DNA from: Amylibacter marinus
Lineage (GTDB): Bacteria > Pseudomonadota > Alphaproteobacteria > Rhodobacterales > Rhodobacteraceae
Length of the DNA stretch: 64,000 bases
Assembly: GCF_030160015.1 (NCBI RefSeq)
Contig: NZ_BSNN01000002.1
Location: 620,001-684,000, forward strand
Direction of reading: 5' to 3'
Shown here: one piece after another, positions 8,299-17,257 of the stretch
Numbering within the stretch: the stretch's first letter is position 1
Layout of the letters: each line of letters begins with the position of its first letter
Notes under the pieces: generated by a model
The model's database searches: none
Told to the model about the DNA's origin: nothing
What the model saw: only the letters and a program-made list of their open reading frames with translations
Translations under genes and position numbers: made by a program

Positions 8299-8360
8299 GC
8301 GCAGCATGCAAAAAGCCAATGCTTTTGTAGGTAATGCGCACCCCAGTTTGGGGTTTTTTT
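8299..8360 (+). terminator. ilvB attenuator: upstream hairpin plus intrinsic terminator
   Basis: The terminator stem is ACCCCA (8340-8345) / TGGGGT (8349-8354) with a three-base loop, followed by a T-run to 8360, only 28 nt before the ilvB ATG. Immediately upstream, GCGCA (8299-8303) can pair with TGCGC (8335-8339), enclosing an inner stem CAAAAAGC/GCTTTTG (8309-8327). I could not establish by eye which pairing is the antiterminator. Confidence 0.65.
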
Positions 8361-8388
8361 ATGCCAGAAAGACAAGGATAGTGGGATT

Positions 8389-10146
8389 ATGGCACAACAG
8401 ATGACGGGCGCAAAAATGGTGATCCAAGCATTGCTGGATCAGGGCGTGGATACCGTTTTTGGATACCCTGGTGGTGCGGTATTGCCCATCTATGACGAGA
8501 TTTTCAAAGAGAAGAAAATCCGCCACATTCTGGTGCGCCACGAACAGGGCGCAACCCATGCCGCCGAGGGTTACGCGCGCTCAACCGGTAAGCCAGGTGT
8601 TGTTCTGGTAACCTCTGGGCCCGGTGCCACCAATGCGGTAACCGGCATGACAGATGCGCTGTTAGACAGTGTTCCCTTGGTGGTTCTAACGGGTCAAGTG
8701 CCGACCTTTATGATTGGCTCTGATGCCTTTCAAGAGGCCGATACCGTTGGGATCACCCGCCCCTGTACCAAACACAACTGGTTGGTAAAAGACACCAACG
8801 AGCTATCGGATATTTTACATCAGGCCTTTCACATCGCCACAAATGGTCGCCCCGGCCCTGTATTGATAGACATCCCCAAGGACGTTCAATTTGCATCAGG
8901 TGATTATACCAAAAAGGACGATGCGCGCCTGCATCATTACGCCCCAGCAAAGGTTGGCGATGAAGCCGCAATTACCGCGCTCGTTGAATTAATGGAAACC
9001 GCCCAGAAGCCCGTATTTTATACCGGAGGCGGCGTGATTAATTCTGGGGTTGAGGCCTGTGAGACACTGCGCGCTCTGGTGCGCGAGACCAATTTCCCGA
9101 TCACTTCGACACTTATGGGATTGGGCAGCTATCCGGCCTCTGGTGAGCATTGGATCGGCATGCTGGGCATGCATGGCACCTATGAAGCAAATCTAACCAT
9201 GCATGATTGCGATCTGATGATCAATATTGGCGCACGCTTTGATGATCGCATCACTGGTGTGATCGATAAATTCAGCCCAAATTCAGAAAAAGTTCACATC
9301 GATATTGATCCGTCCTCTATTAACAAGGTTATCCATGTGGATGTACCGATTTTGGGCGATGTTGGTACAGTACTGGAACAGGCGATCACCATTTGGCGCG
9401 CGCGTGGATCGCGCACCAACGCCACCGCTGTGAAGACGTGGTGGGATCAGATCAACAAATGGCGCGCCGTCAAGTGCCTATCCTACGAACAATCAGACAA
9501 GATCATCAAGCCGCAATATGCCCTAGAGCGCCTAGAGGCCCTAACCAAGGACCACCCGAACCGCTTTATCACCACCGAAGTGGGCCAGCACCAGATGTGG
9601 GCCGCACAGTATTTGGGATTTGAAGACCCGAAACGCTGGATGACATCGGGGGGCTTGGGCACAATGGGCTATGGTTTGCCTGCCTCTGTTGGCGTACAGG
9701 TGGCCCATCCTGATGGCTTGGTTATCAATGTGGCTGGCGAGGCCTCTTGGCTGATGAATATGCAGGAAATGGGCACATGCACCCAGTATAACCTGCCTAC
9801 CAAACAGTTTATCTTGAACAACGAGCGCCTTGGTATGGTACGCCAATGGCAGGAATTGCTGCACGGCGAACGATACTCGCAATCTTGGTCAGAGGCCCTG
9901 CCTGATTTTGTGAAATTGGCTGAAGCCTTTGGCGGCAAAGGAATTCAGGTATCGGATCCTGCCGATCTGGACGAGGCGATCATGGAAATGATAACCTATG
10001 ACGGCCCCGTGATTTTTGACTGCTTGGTTGAAAAGCACGAGAACTGTTTGCCCATGATCCCATCGGGCAAGGCGCATAACCAGATGATCCTCAGCAGCTC
10101 GTCAACCAAAGATGCAATCGATGCCGACGGCGCGGTTATGGTATAA
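8389..10146 (+). CDS. ilvB: acetolactate synthase large subunit
   Basis: A 585-residue thiamine-diphosphate enzyme that condenses pyruvate with pyruvate or 2-oxobutyrate, the first common step of valine, leucine and isoleucine synthesis. The N-terminal TPP domain has the catalytic glutamate in RHEQGATHAAEGYAR, the central FAD/NAD-like domain covers about residues 195-335, and the C-terminal TPP domain contains the cofactor motif. That motif reads VAGEASWLMNMQE, with Glu where most homologues have Asp (GDG/GDA); I recall this variant in alphaproteobacterial enzymes. It lies downstream of a leader-peptide attenuator and upstream of ilvH, with a sulfotransferase-like gene between. Confidence 0.95.
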   Translation: MAQQMTGAKMVIQALLDQGVDTVFGYPGGAVLPIYDEIFKEKKIRHILVRHEQGATHAAEGYARSTGKPGVVLVTSGPGATNAVTGMTDALLDSVPLVVLTGQVPTFMIGSDAFQEADTVGITRPCTKHNWLVKDTNELSDILHQAFHIATNGRPGPVLIDIPKDVQFASGDYTKKDDARLHHYAPAKVGDEAAITALVELMETAQKPVFYTGGGVINSGVEACETLRALVRETNFPITSTLMGLGSYPASGEHWIGMLGMHGTYEANLTMHDCDLMINIGARFDDRITGVIDKFSPNSEKVHIDIDPSSINKVIHVDVPILGDVGTVLEQAITIWRARGSRTNATAVKTWWDQINKWRAVKCLSYEQSDKIIKPQYALERLEALTKDHPNRFITTEVGQHQMWAAQYLGFEDPKRWMTSGGLGTMGYGLPASVGVQVAHPDGLVINVAGEASWLMNMQEMGTCTQYNLPTKQFILNNERLGMVRQWQELLHGERYSQSWSEALPDFVKLAEAFGGKGIQVSDPADLDEAIMEMITYDGPVIFDCLVEKHENCLPMIPSGKAHNQMILSSSSTKDAIDADGAVMV

Positions 10147-10150
10147 TCTA

Positions 10151-10164
10151 GGGGCCTTGGCCCC
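10151..10164 (+). terminator. short GC hairpin after ilvB
   Basis: GGGGCC-TT-GGCCCC forms a perfect 6-bp stem right after the ilvB stop and is followed by CTTCGTT, without a real T-run. It is more likely an mRNA-stabilising or weak termination element than a strong terminator, as ilvH lies downstream on the same strand. Confidence 0.35.
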
Positions 10165-10226
10165 TTCGTTATCCCTGATCCAAGCATTTTAAAGAAAATT
10201 TTACTATTTAGCGCCACGGTTTTTCC

Positions 10227-11024
10227 ATGACGCTTAATACATCTTTGCCCCCGACACACCCCATGGGTCCGAAAATCGTTTTCTCCTACGGGATGACCAA
10301 ATGTGGCTCGACGCTGGCCTTTGAATTAGCCCGCAGCGGTCTGGAATTGGCTGGCTATGCACAACCAAAATTAAAGGCCGATGGGATATCCGAGAAATCG
10401 AGGATCAATTTCGCCCATCATCTGGACCACGATCAATTGGATCAGATTTGGCAGGAGATTCAGGAAATCGGCCACCCGGTGGTGATAAAAACCCATTGCC
10501 GCCCTGACCCCAGCATCATCAAGGCAATGGAGCAAGGCATCGCCATCGCTCAGGCCACCTATCGCGATCCCCGCGATATGGCGCTGTCGATGCTGGATCA
10601 TGGCAACCGCAGCCGGTCAGAGGGGCGTATGGCTTTTTCGGAGATCACAGATATGCAATCCGCGCTGTTGGATATCACATCACAGGTCGACAGCCTGACA
10701 CAGTGGCTAGTACGCCCTAATTGCCTGCCGTTGTACTACGAGGATCTGGCATTTGATATGAATATCACCACCCGTCATATCCTAGCACAGCTACTGCTAG
10801 AAATCCCTGCGGCGCAAGTGGCCCGTTTCGTGCGCAAGAGCCGCTTTACACAAATGAACAAAGGTATTCAAAAAAGGTTTGTTTCTGAAATGCCTGCATC
10901 AGAAATTCGTACATTTCGCAAAACATTCGCACCCTTCTTAAAAACGCTAATCCGGCGACGACAGCGTTTGGTCTATACAGGGGCGCCAATTTTACCCGAC
11001 GGCACTATTTTGATTGCAAACTGA
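10227..11024 (+). CDS. sulfotransferase-like protein
   Basis: A 265-residue protein with the two PAPS-binding signatures of sulfotransferases: a 5'-phosphosulfate loop near residue 24 (GMTKCGSTLAFEL) and the 3'-phosphate motif YRDPRDMALSM near residue 112. The acceptor is unknown. It sits between ilvB and ilvH on the same strand, with 80 nt before and 57 nt after, an unusual place for such a gene. No strong ribosome-binding site is seen; ATG 10227 gives the full family length, while ATG 10263 would start directly before the PAPS-binding strand. A non-PAPS role, as in other divergent members, cannot be excluded. Confidence 0.7.
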   Translation: MTLNTSLPPTHPMGPKIVFSYGMTKCGSTLAFELARSGLELAGYAQPKLKADGISEKSRINFAHHLDHDQLDQIWQEIQEIGHPVVIKTHCRPDPSIIKAMEQGIAIAQATYRDPRDMALSMLDHGNRSRSEGRMAFSEITDMQSALLDITSQVDSLTQWLVRPNCLPLYYEDLAFDMNITTRHILAQLLLEIPAAQVARFVRKSRFTQMNKGIQKRFVSEMPASEIRTFRKTFAPFLKTLIRRRQRLVYTGAPILPDGTILIAN

Positions 11025-11081
11025 GGCTGACAAGCCTTCCTAAACCTCTTAAACTAGCCCAAACACTAAGAGGAAAAATCG

Positions 11082-11642
11082 ATGAATGCTCTGCACCTGA
11101 AGAAAGGTTCTTCGCGCAAAAGTGCCTACAATCTTCGCAGCACCCTAGGGGATGCGATAGAAACCCATACCCTGGCCATTTTGGTTGATAACGAGGTAGG
11201 TGTACTAGCACGCGTTATCGGATTGTTTTCCGGCCGTGGCTATAACATCGAGAGTTTGACCGTGGCCGAGACCAACCACACTGAGGGGCTATCACGCATC
11301 ACTGTTGTTACCACAGGTACGCCCTCGATCATCGAACAAATCAAATCGCAATTGGGTCGTTTGGTCCCTGTGCACGACGTGCATGATTTGACTGTCGAGG
11401 GCCCCTCAGTAGAGCGCGAATTGGCGATGATCAAGGTGGTAGGCAAAGGTGATAACAGGGTTGAGGCCCTGCGCACATCCGAGGTTTTCCGCGCCAATGT
11501 CGTGGACAGCACACTTGAAAGCTTTGTGTTCGAACTAACTGGCACCCCGGAGAAAATCGACGCATTCGTAGAGCTGATGCGGCCCTTGGGGCTGATTGAT
11601 GTCGCGCGTACCGGTGTTGCCGCTATTTCTCGTGGCGGGTAA
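11082..11642 (+). CDS. ilvH: acetolactate synthase regulatory (small) subunit
   Basis: A 186-residue regulatory subunit that activates the IlvB catalytic subunit and confers feedback inhibition by valine. The N-terminal ACT domain is clear at residues about 25-100 (THTLAILVDNEVGVLARVIGLFSGRGYNIESLTVAET), and the C-terminal domain matches IlvH/IlvN (RELAMIKVVG, FELTGTPEKIDAFVELMRPLG). The start ATG follows an AAGAGGAAA ribosome-binding site. The stop codon shares one base with the ATG of the following hydrolase (TAATG), implying coupling. Confidence 0.95.
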   Translation: MNALHLKKGSSRKSAYNLRSTLGDAIETHTLAILVDNEVGVLARVIGLFSGRGYNIESLTVAETNHTEGLSRITVVTTGTPSIIEQIKSQLGRLVPVHDVHDLTVEGPSVERELAMIKVVGKGDNRVEALRTSEVFRANVVDSTLESFVFELTGTPEKIDAFVELMRPLGLIDVARTGVAAISRGG

Positions 11643-12430
11643 TGGATTGGGATTGCGCATATGACGTACGCGCCGCGATCAAAGATGCCGAGCTAATTCT
11701 AAGCAACTGGTCGGCGCGGGCCAAACGGTTCCGCGCACAACTACCTGACGCACAATTCGGATTAGACTACGGCGCGCATCCCCGTGAAAAATACGACTTC
11801 CTACCCTGCTCGGCCGCGCCTGCCGCCGCTGTGATTTTTATTCATGGTGGGTACTGGCGCAGCCTTGATCGCAGTGTTTTCACACATCTGATGGCTGGTT
11901 TCTTGGATCATGATGTGGATGTGTTTATGCCCAGCTATCCCTTGACCCCAGAGGTGCGCATAGAACAGATCGTGGACTCCATTGGACGCGCCTTAGAAGC
12001 CATCGCCGCGCGCACCAAACAGCCGATTTATTTGGTGGGTCATTCCGCGGGTGGGCATTTGGCCATGCGGATGATTTGCGATACGGCCCCCCTTTCGCGT
12101 GACACCCAAGCACGCATAGTGCGCGCCACCAGCGTCAGCGGCCTACATGATCTTCGCCCCCTATTGAAAACCAAAATGAACGAAGGCTTTCGCCTAACCA
12201 TGGCCGAGGCAGAGCAGCAAAGCCCCGCTTTGGCACAAAATCTTGTCAAAGATGTACAAATCTGGGTTGGGACAAACGAGGTCCCCAGCTTCTTTCAGCA
12301 ATCTACAACACTGAATGAAGCATGGGATAGCGCACGTATAAACACCGAACCCGATGCCGATCATTTTACGATTCTAGAGCCCCTCGCAGATGCGCAATCT
12401 AGGTTAGTGCGCTCTATTCTTGATCGCTAA
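11642..12430 (+). CDS. alpha/beta hydrolase, arylformamidase-like
   Basis: A 262-residue alpha/beta hydrolase. It has the HGGYWR oxyanion motif near residue 64, shared with kynurenine formamidase-like and BD-FAE hydrolases, the nucleophile motif GHSAGGHL near residue 138, and an Asp/His pair towards the C terminus (TEPDADHFTI). A kynurenine formamidase role is possible but not supported by neighbouring tryptophan-catabolism genes. Its ATG overlaps the ilvH stop by one base. Its last 17 nt overlap the convergent pta gene. Confidence 0.75.
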   Translation: MDWDCAYDVRAAIKDAELILSNWSARAKRFRAQLPDAQFGLDYGAHPREKYDFLPCSAAPAAAVIFIHGGYWRSLDRSVFTHLMAGFLDHDVDVFMPSYPLTPEVRIEQIVDSIGRALEAIAARTKQPIYLVGHSAGGHLAMRMICDTAPLSRDTQARIVRATSVSGLHDLRPLLKTKMNEGFRLTMAEAEQQSPALAQNLVKDVQIWVGTNEVPSFFQQSTTLNEAWDSARINTEPDADHFTILEPLADAQSRLVRSILDR

Positions 12431-13361
12431 TATTGCTCCAAACCGAGGCCAAGGCCACCGAAGCCAAGCGCGCATCGGCACTATCTGCGCGTGATGTCAG
12501 CAACATCGGAACCTTGCCCCCAACCACGAGGCCAGCGGCACAAGCCCCCCCCAGATAGACCATTGATTTGAACAGGGTATTGCCAGAGGTAATATCCGGC
12601 ACAATAATCGCATCCGCATTTCCAGCCACAGGATCATCCTGCAAACCTTTAATATCGCGTGATTTTTCCGAGAAAATTAGATCCAGCGCAAGAGGCCCAG
12701 AGAACTGAGCATTGGGCACCTGTGCTGTGGCCCAATCACGCAATTCTCGCGCCTCTATACTATTTGGCACCGAGGGAATTGGACTCTCGGTTGCAGATAA
12801 ATAGGCGACCTTGGGGGTTCTTATCCCATGCGCATGTAGCAGGCGCACCACTGCGCGGGTGGCATCCTTGCGGGTGTCTAGATCGGGGCTGACATTTACC
12901 GCCGCATCTGAAACCACCACCGGTGTCTCTGCCCCGCCGGAATAGAGCGCGAAGAGATGCACAAAGCGTGCACCAAGGCGCAGACCTGCATCCCTTGACA
13001 GTGCATTTTTCATGAATACGTCCGTATGCAGCTGTCCCTTCATCAGCACATCCGCATCCCCCGCGCCGCACAATTCGGCAGCGGTTTTCGCAGCCTCGGC
13101 CTCGCCATTGGTATCAATGATTTCAAATTCAGAGATATCCCAATTCAAGGTCTTGGCTTCTGACAGAATATCAGCCTGTTCACCCACAAAGATTGGGCGC
13201 ATGATGCCTGCATTTACGCCCTCTTGGGCGGCCTGCATAGGCAGAGGCGCACCCGCACGCGCGATAGCCACACGTGGGGTATTCCCCGCCCGCGCCAGAT
13301 CCAGCAAAGATGCAGGACAGGGCGTGGTGGTTTTTGACAGATAGTCAGATGTTCCGGACAT
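12414..13361 (-). CDS. pta: phosphate acetyltransferase (short form)
   Basis: A 315-residue Pta of the short type without the N-terminal regulatory domain. It converts acetyl phosphate and CoA to acetyl-CoA. Family features include the VLMKGQLHTDVFMK segment, DAAVNVSPDL and the C-terminal SGNTLFKSMVYLGGACAAGLVVGGKVP region. The ATG overlaps the xsc stop by one base (TAATG), so the two enzymes are translated as a pair: Xsc makes acetyl phosphate, which Pta channels to acetyl-CoA. This linkage is known from sulfonate-degrading Rhodobacterales. Confidence 0.93.
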   Translation of the reverse strand: MSGTSDYLSKTTTPCPASLLDLARAGNTPRVAIARAGAPLPMQAAQEGVNAGIMRPIFVGEQADILSEAKTLNWDISEFEIIDTNGEAEAAKTAAELCGAGDADVLMKGQLHTDVFMKNALSRDAGLRLGARFVHLFALYSGGAETPVVVSDAAVNVSPDLDTRKDATRAVVRLLHAHGIRTPKVAYLSATESPIPSVPNSIEARELRDWATAQVPNAQFSGPLALDLIFSEKSRDIKGLQDDPVAGNADAIIVPDITSGNTLFKSMVYLGGACAAGLVVGGKVPMLLTSRADSADARLASVALASVWSNISDQE

Positions 13362-15139
13362 TAGGTACCTTCTTGGGCTCGCATATCAGCGGGATCAATA
13401 CCAGCAACGCTCACCGGTGCTTTCATCGCATCCCGACGGAATGGTTCACCGAGTTCCTTATTTAGAAGGATTTCGATAAAGGTGGTCTTGTTTTCCGTCA
13501 TTTGCGCCTTAATTGCAGTGTCCAACTTTTCTGTCAAGTCATCCATGCTGGTTGCCTGCACGCCAACCAAACCACAGGCCTGCGCGATTGCAGCGTAGGA
13601 GACATCCTCGTCTAACTCTGTGCCTACAAAATTGTCTGAATACCACAGGGTTGTGTTACGCTTCTCGGCGCCCCATTGATAATTGCGGAAGATGACCATG
13701 GTAATCGCGGGCCACTCGCCGCGGCCTACAGCCGTCATTTCATTCATGGAAATCCCAAAGGCGCCATCGCCCGCAAACCCGACCACGGGGGTCTTGGGTT
13801 GGGCAATTTTGGCACCAGCAATCGCTGGGAAACCATAACCGCAAGGGCCAAACAGGCCGGGGGCCAAATACTTACGCCCTTGCTCAAAGCTGGGGTAGGC
13901 ATTGCCGATGGCACAGTTGTTTCCGATATCCGAGGAGATGATCGCCTCGGTCGGAAGGGCCTTCTGGATTGCGCGCCATGCCATACGCGGGCTCATGTGG
14001 TCGGGTTTATCCGCCCGTGCGCGTTCGTTCCATGTGGTGCCTGGATCATCATCTTCGTGATCCATAGAGGTAAGCTCTTGGGCCCAAGCAGATTTGGTTT
14101 GGGCAATGGTTGCGCGACGTGCATCTCGCCCGATGTCACCTGCACTATCGGCCAGTTCCGCCAGCAGTTGTTCTGCAACCTTTTTCGCATCACCCACAAT
14201 CCCAACGCTGACGGGCTTGGTTAGGCCAATGCGATCTGGGTTAAGGTCTACTTGGATTATTTTGGCGTTGGTTGGCCAGTAATCGATGCCATACCCAGGC
14301 AGGGTAGAAAATGGATTAAGCCGCGTGCCAAGTGCCAGGACTACATCCGCTTGCGCGATCAATTCCATCCCTGCCTTGGATCCATTATAGCCCAATGGCC
14401 CTGCGAATAACGGATGAGTACCTGGGAATGCATCATTGTGCTGATAGCCACAGCACACGGGTGCATCCAAACGCTCGGCAAGGGCCGCAGAGGCAGGAAT
14501 ACCACCCGCCAGCACCACACCTGCGCCATTTAAAATAACGGGAAATTTGGCGTTTGATAGCAGCTCAGCCGCTTTTCCGATGGCCTCTTGGCCGCCTGCT
14601 GGGCGTTCGAATTCCACAACCTGAGGCAAATCAATATCGATCACTTGGGTCCAGAAATCACGCGGGATATTGATCTGTGCTGGGGCTGAGGCGCGTTTGG
14701 CCTGTAGAATCACGCGATTCAAAACCTCGGCCATGCGCGATGGGTCGCGGACCTCTTCTTGATAGGCGACCATATCCTCGAACAATTTCATTTGTTCGAT
14801 CTCTTGGAAGCCGCCCTGCCCGATGGTTTTATTGGCGGCCTGTGGCGTTACCAACAACAGGGGCGTGTGATTCCAATAGGCTGTTTTAACCGGTGTTACG
14901 AAATTGGTGATCCCTGGGCCGTTTTGTGCCACCATCATTGACATTTTGCCAGAGGCACGCGTGTAGCCATCAGCCATCATGCCCCCATTACATTCATGGG
15001 CAACATCCCAAAAGGTAATGCCGGCTTTGGGGAACAAATCGGAAATGGGCATCATGGCCGAACCAATAATGCCAAAGGCATTATCAATACCATGCATTTG
15101 CAGGACTTTTACGAAGGCCTCTTCGGTGGTCATTTTCAT
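13361..15139 (-). CDS. xsc: sulfoacetaldehyde acetyltransferase
   Basis: A 592-residue thiamine-diphosphate enzyme that cleaves sulfoacetaldehyde with phosphate to acetyl phosphate and sulfite, the central step of taurine, isethionate and other C2-sulfonate degradation. The subfamily-specific N terminus (GIIGSAMMPISDLFPKAGI, then HECNGGMMADGYTR) separates it from acetolactate synthase, and the TPP motif is GFAGDGAFGISMNE. The start at 15139 follows AAAGGAT; M3 at 15133 is an alternative. It is followed by pta with a one-base overlap. No tauR or taurine dehydrogenase gene is in the window, so the upstream steps are encoded elsewhere. Confidence 0.94.
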   Translation of the reverse strand: MKMTTEEAFVKVLQMHGIDNAFGIIGSAMMPISDLFPKAGITFWDVAHECNGGMMADGYTRASGKMSMMVAQNGPGITNFVTPVKTAYWNHTPLLLVTPQAANKTIGQGGFQEIEQMKLFEDMVAYQEEVRDPSRMAEVLNRVILQAKRASAPAQINIPRDFWTQVIDIDLPQVVEFERPAGGQEAIGKAAELLSNAKFPVILNGAGVVLAGGIPASAALAERLDAPVCCGYQHNDAFPGTHPLFAGPLGYNGSKAGMELIAQADVVLALGTRLNPFSTLPGYGIDYWPTNAKIIQVDLNPDRIGLTKPVSVGIVGDAKKVAEQLLAELADSAGDIGRDARRATIAQTKSAWAQELTSMDHEDDDPGTTWNERARADKPDHMSPRMAWRAIQKALPTEAIISSDIGNNCAIGNAYPSFEQGRKYLAPGLFGPCGYGFPAIAGAKIAQPKTPVVGFAGDGAFGISMNEMTAVGRGEWPAITMVIFRNYQWGAEKRNTTLWYSDNFVGTELDEDVSYAAIAQACGLVGVQATSMDDLTEKLDTAIKAQMTENKTTFIEILLNKELGEPFRRDAMKAPVSVAGIDPADMRAQEGT

Positions 15140-15361
15140 GGGATGGATCCTTTTAAACAGTGATAATTGTGCCCTGTGGCATTGCGAAAAACTCTAGTTG
15201 GTTCCCACCCATTATCCAATGCCTATAGGACTGTTTTATCGTCAATTTACGACAGAACCCGCCCTGTCAGCAGATTCCCCCGTGCGCAGGAATATTAAGC
15301 CAAAATAATGTTGCCGCCCTATTCTATACTATGACAGATTGAACGGGGGCTTTTCCGCTGG

Positions 15362-15404
15362 CCTACAAAAATGACCCTTACGTCACTTTGTAGGACGTGG
15401 CGTC
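15362..15404. promoter_or_regulatory. palindrome in the xsc/acyl-CoA dehydrogenase intergenic region
   Basis: The 342-bp gap 15140-15481 carries no ORF I can support and must hold two divergent promoters. CCTACAAA (15362-15369) is inversely repeated as TTTGTAGG (15387-15394), with TGAC/GTCA nested inside almost concentrically. GACG-TGG-CGTC follows at 15394-15404, and a further ACCTTAACGTCA element is near 15445. These CGTCA-containing elements look like operator sites for the dehydrogenase gene at 15482; the regulator is unknown. Confidence 0.45.
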
Positions 15405-15481
15405 ATCACCGCCCCAAAACATTGCGCATTTTCGCAGATGTTTTACCTTAACGTCAGAAAAGATATTTTTGGGAGGCCATA

Positions 15482-17257
15482 ATGCCAACATATACTGCAC
15501 CGAACGCGGACTTTGATTTTGTCCTGCACAATGTTCTCAACATTCAAGAGCAAGATATTCCAGGATATGAAGATCTGACACAGGATTTCACATCAGCTGT
15601 GCTTGAAGAGGCCGGAAAACTGGCGCGTGATGTTTTTCAGCCCATCAACGCCTCTGGCGATCAACAGGGCTGTGTCTTGGAAAACGGTGTGATTACAACA
15701 CCGGATGGATTCAAAGAAGCCTTTGATGCCTACCGCGAGGGCGGCTGGAACACGCTGGATGTTGATACAGACTATGGAGGTCAGGGCTTGGGCTATGTTT
15801 TGGCATCCTGTGTCGGCGAGATCTTTTCTTCGGCCAATATGGCGCTGACCATGTATCCCGGCCTGACACATGGTGCGATTTCAGCAATCCATGCCCACGG
15901 TACAGATCAACAAAAACAAACCTTCCTGCCCAAGATGGTCGATTTGGCGTGGTCAGGGACTATGAACCTAACCGAGCCTCACTGCGGCACGGATTTGGGG
16001 CTGATGCGAACCAAGGCCGAACCACAAGACGATGGTAGCTATAAAATATCTGGCCAGAAGATTTTCATCTCGGCGGGGGATAATGACATGACAGAGAATG
16101 TCGTGCATCTGGTTCTGGCCAAAATCCCCGGCGGCCCAGAGGGTGTGAAGGGGATTTCTTTGTTCATCGTGCCAAAATTCTTGGTGAACGACGATGGATC
16201 ATTAGGTGCACGCAATGGTGTAGCCGTGGGCAATATTGAAGAGAAAATGGGCATTCATGGCAATGCCACCTGTGTCATGAATTATGACGAGGCGACAGGA
16301 TATTTGCTGGGCGATGCACATAAGGGTATGCGCGCTATGTTCACCATGATGAATGAGGCCCGCTTGGGCGTGGCTATGCAGGGTGTATCACAGGCCGAGG
16401 CCGCCTATCAAAACGCGCTGGCCTATGCCAAGGACCGCCTACAGGGGCGCGATGTAACCGGCGTGAAGAACCCAGAGGGCCCTGCAGATCCATTGATTGT
16501 GCATCCCGATATTCGCCGCATGTTGATGAACCAGAAATCATTCGTTGAGGGGGCGCGCGCCTTTGCCCTATGGGGAGCGGTGATGATTGATCGCGCGCAC
16601 AAGAACGAAGATGCGGCGGCGGATGGGCTGGTTTCATTGCTCACACCAGTCCTAAAGGGGTTTTTAACAGATGTTGGGTTTGACATGACCGTACAGGCGC
16701 AGCAGATCTTTGGCGGCCATGGATACATCGAGGAATGGGGCATGTCGCAGTTCACCCGCGATGCCCGCATTGCCATGATCTACGAGGGCGCCAATGGGGT
16801 TCAGGCACTTGATCTGGTTGGGCGCAAGATGCCCAAAGATGGCGGCAAACATGTGATGGCGTTTTTCGATATGGTCAAAACATTCCTAACCGAGAACAAG
16901 GACAACGCAGCACTGGCAGATTTTGTGGGGCCCTTAAAAGAGGCATCAAAAGATCTACAGGCGGTTTTAATGCATTTCATGCAGGCTGGGATGAAAAACC
17001 CCAATGATGCCTTGGCGGGGTCGACGGATGCGCTGCATATGTTTGGGCACGTGTGCCTAGGCCTGATGTGGGCGAAAATGGCCAAGGCCGCGCAGGAAGC
17101 TTTGGATGCGGGTACCGATAATCCAGAATTCTACAACACCAAGATCACCACAGGTCGTTATTACATGGCACGCTGGCTGCCAACCAACAAAACCCATATG
17201 GCCCGCGCCATGTCCAGCAGCGATGTTGTTATGGATCTGCCGGCCGAGGCGTTTTAA
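15482..17257 (+). CDS. acyl-CoA dehydrogenase, DmdC/FadE5-like
   Basis: A 591-residue flavoprotein that oxidises an acyl-CoA to the enoyl-CoA. It is longer than the usual 380-residue acyl-CoA dehydrogenases because of an extra C-terminal domain, as in DmdC (3-methylmercaptopropionyl-CoA dehydrogenase) and FadE5-type enzymes. FAD and substrate signatures are visible ([36 protein letters not shown]), and the catalytic glutamate is in [10 protein letters not shown]. The substrate cannot be fixed by eye: the DmdC assignment would imply DMSP demethylation, but no other dmd gene is nearby. The ATG follows a GGGAGG ribosome-binding site. The end overlaps the convergent RTX gene by 4 nt. Confidence 0.88.
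   Translation: MPTYTAPNADFDFVLHNVLNIQEQDIPGYEDLTQDFTSAVLEEAGKLARDVFQPINASGDQQGCVLENGVITTPDGFKEAFDAYREGGWNTLDVDTDYGGQGLGYVLASCVGEIFSSANMALTMYPGLTHGAISAIHAHGTDQQKQTFLPKMVDLAWSGTMNLTEPHCGTDLGLMRTKAEPQDDGSYKISGQKIFISAGDNDMTENVVHLVLAKIPGGPEGVKGISLFIVPKFLVNDDGSLGARNGVAVGNIEEKMGIHGNATCVMNYDEATGYLLGDAHKGMRAMFTMMNEARLGVAMQGVSQAEAAYQNALAYAKDRLQGRDVTGVKNPEGPADPLIVHPDIRRMLMNQKSFVEGARAFALWGAVMIDRAHKNEDAAADGLVSLLTPVLKGFLTDVGFDMTVQAQQIFGGHGYIEEWGMSQFTRDARIAMIYEGANGVQALDLVGRKMPKDGGKHVMAFFDMVKTFLTENKDNAALADFVGPLKEASKDLQAVLMHFMQAGMKNPNDALAGSTDALHMFGHVCLGLMWAKMAKAAQEALDAGTDNPEFYNTKITTGRYYMARWLPTNKTHMARAMSSSDVVMDLPAEAF

Noticed and set aside
13676-14224. Open frame of 182 codons antisense to xsc
   Set aside because: It lies entirely within the well-supported xsc gene, and its translation resembles no family; a by-product of codon usage on the opposite strand.
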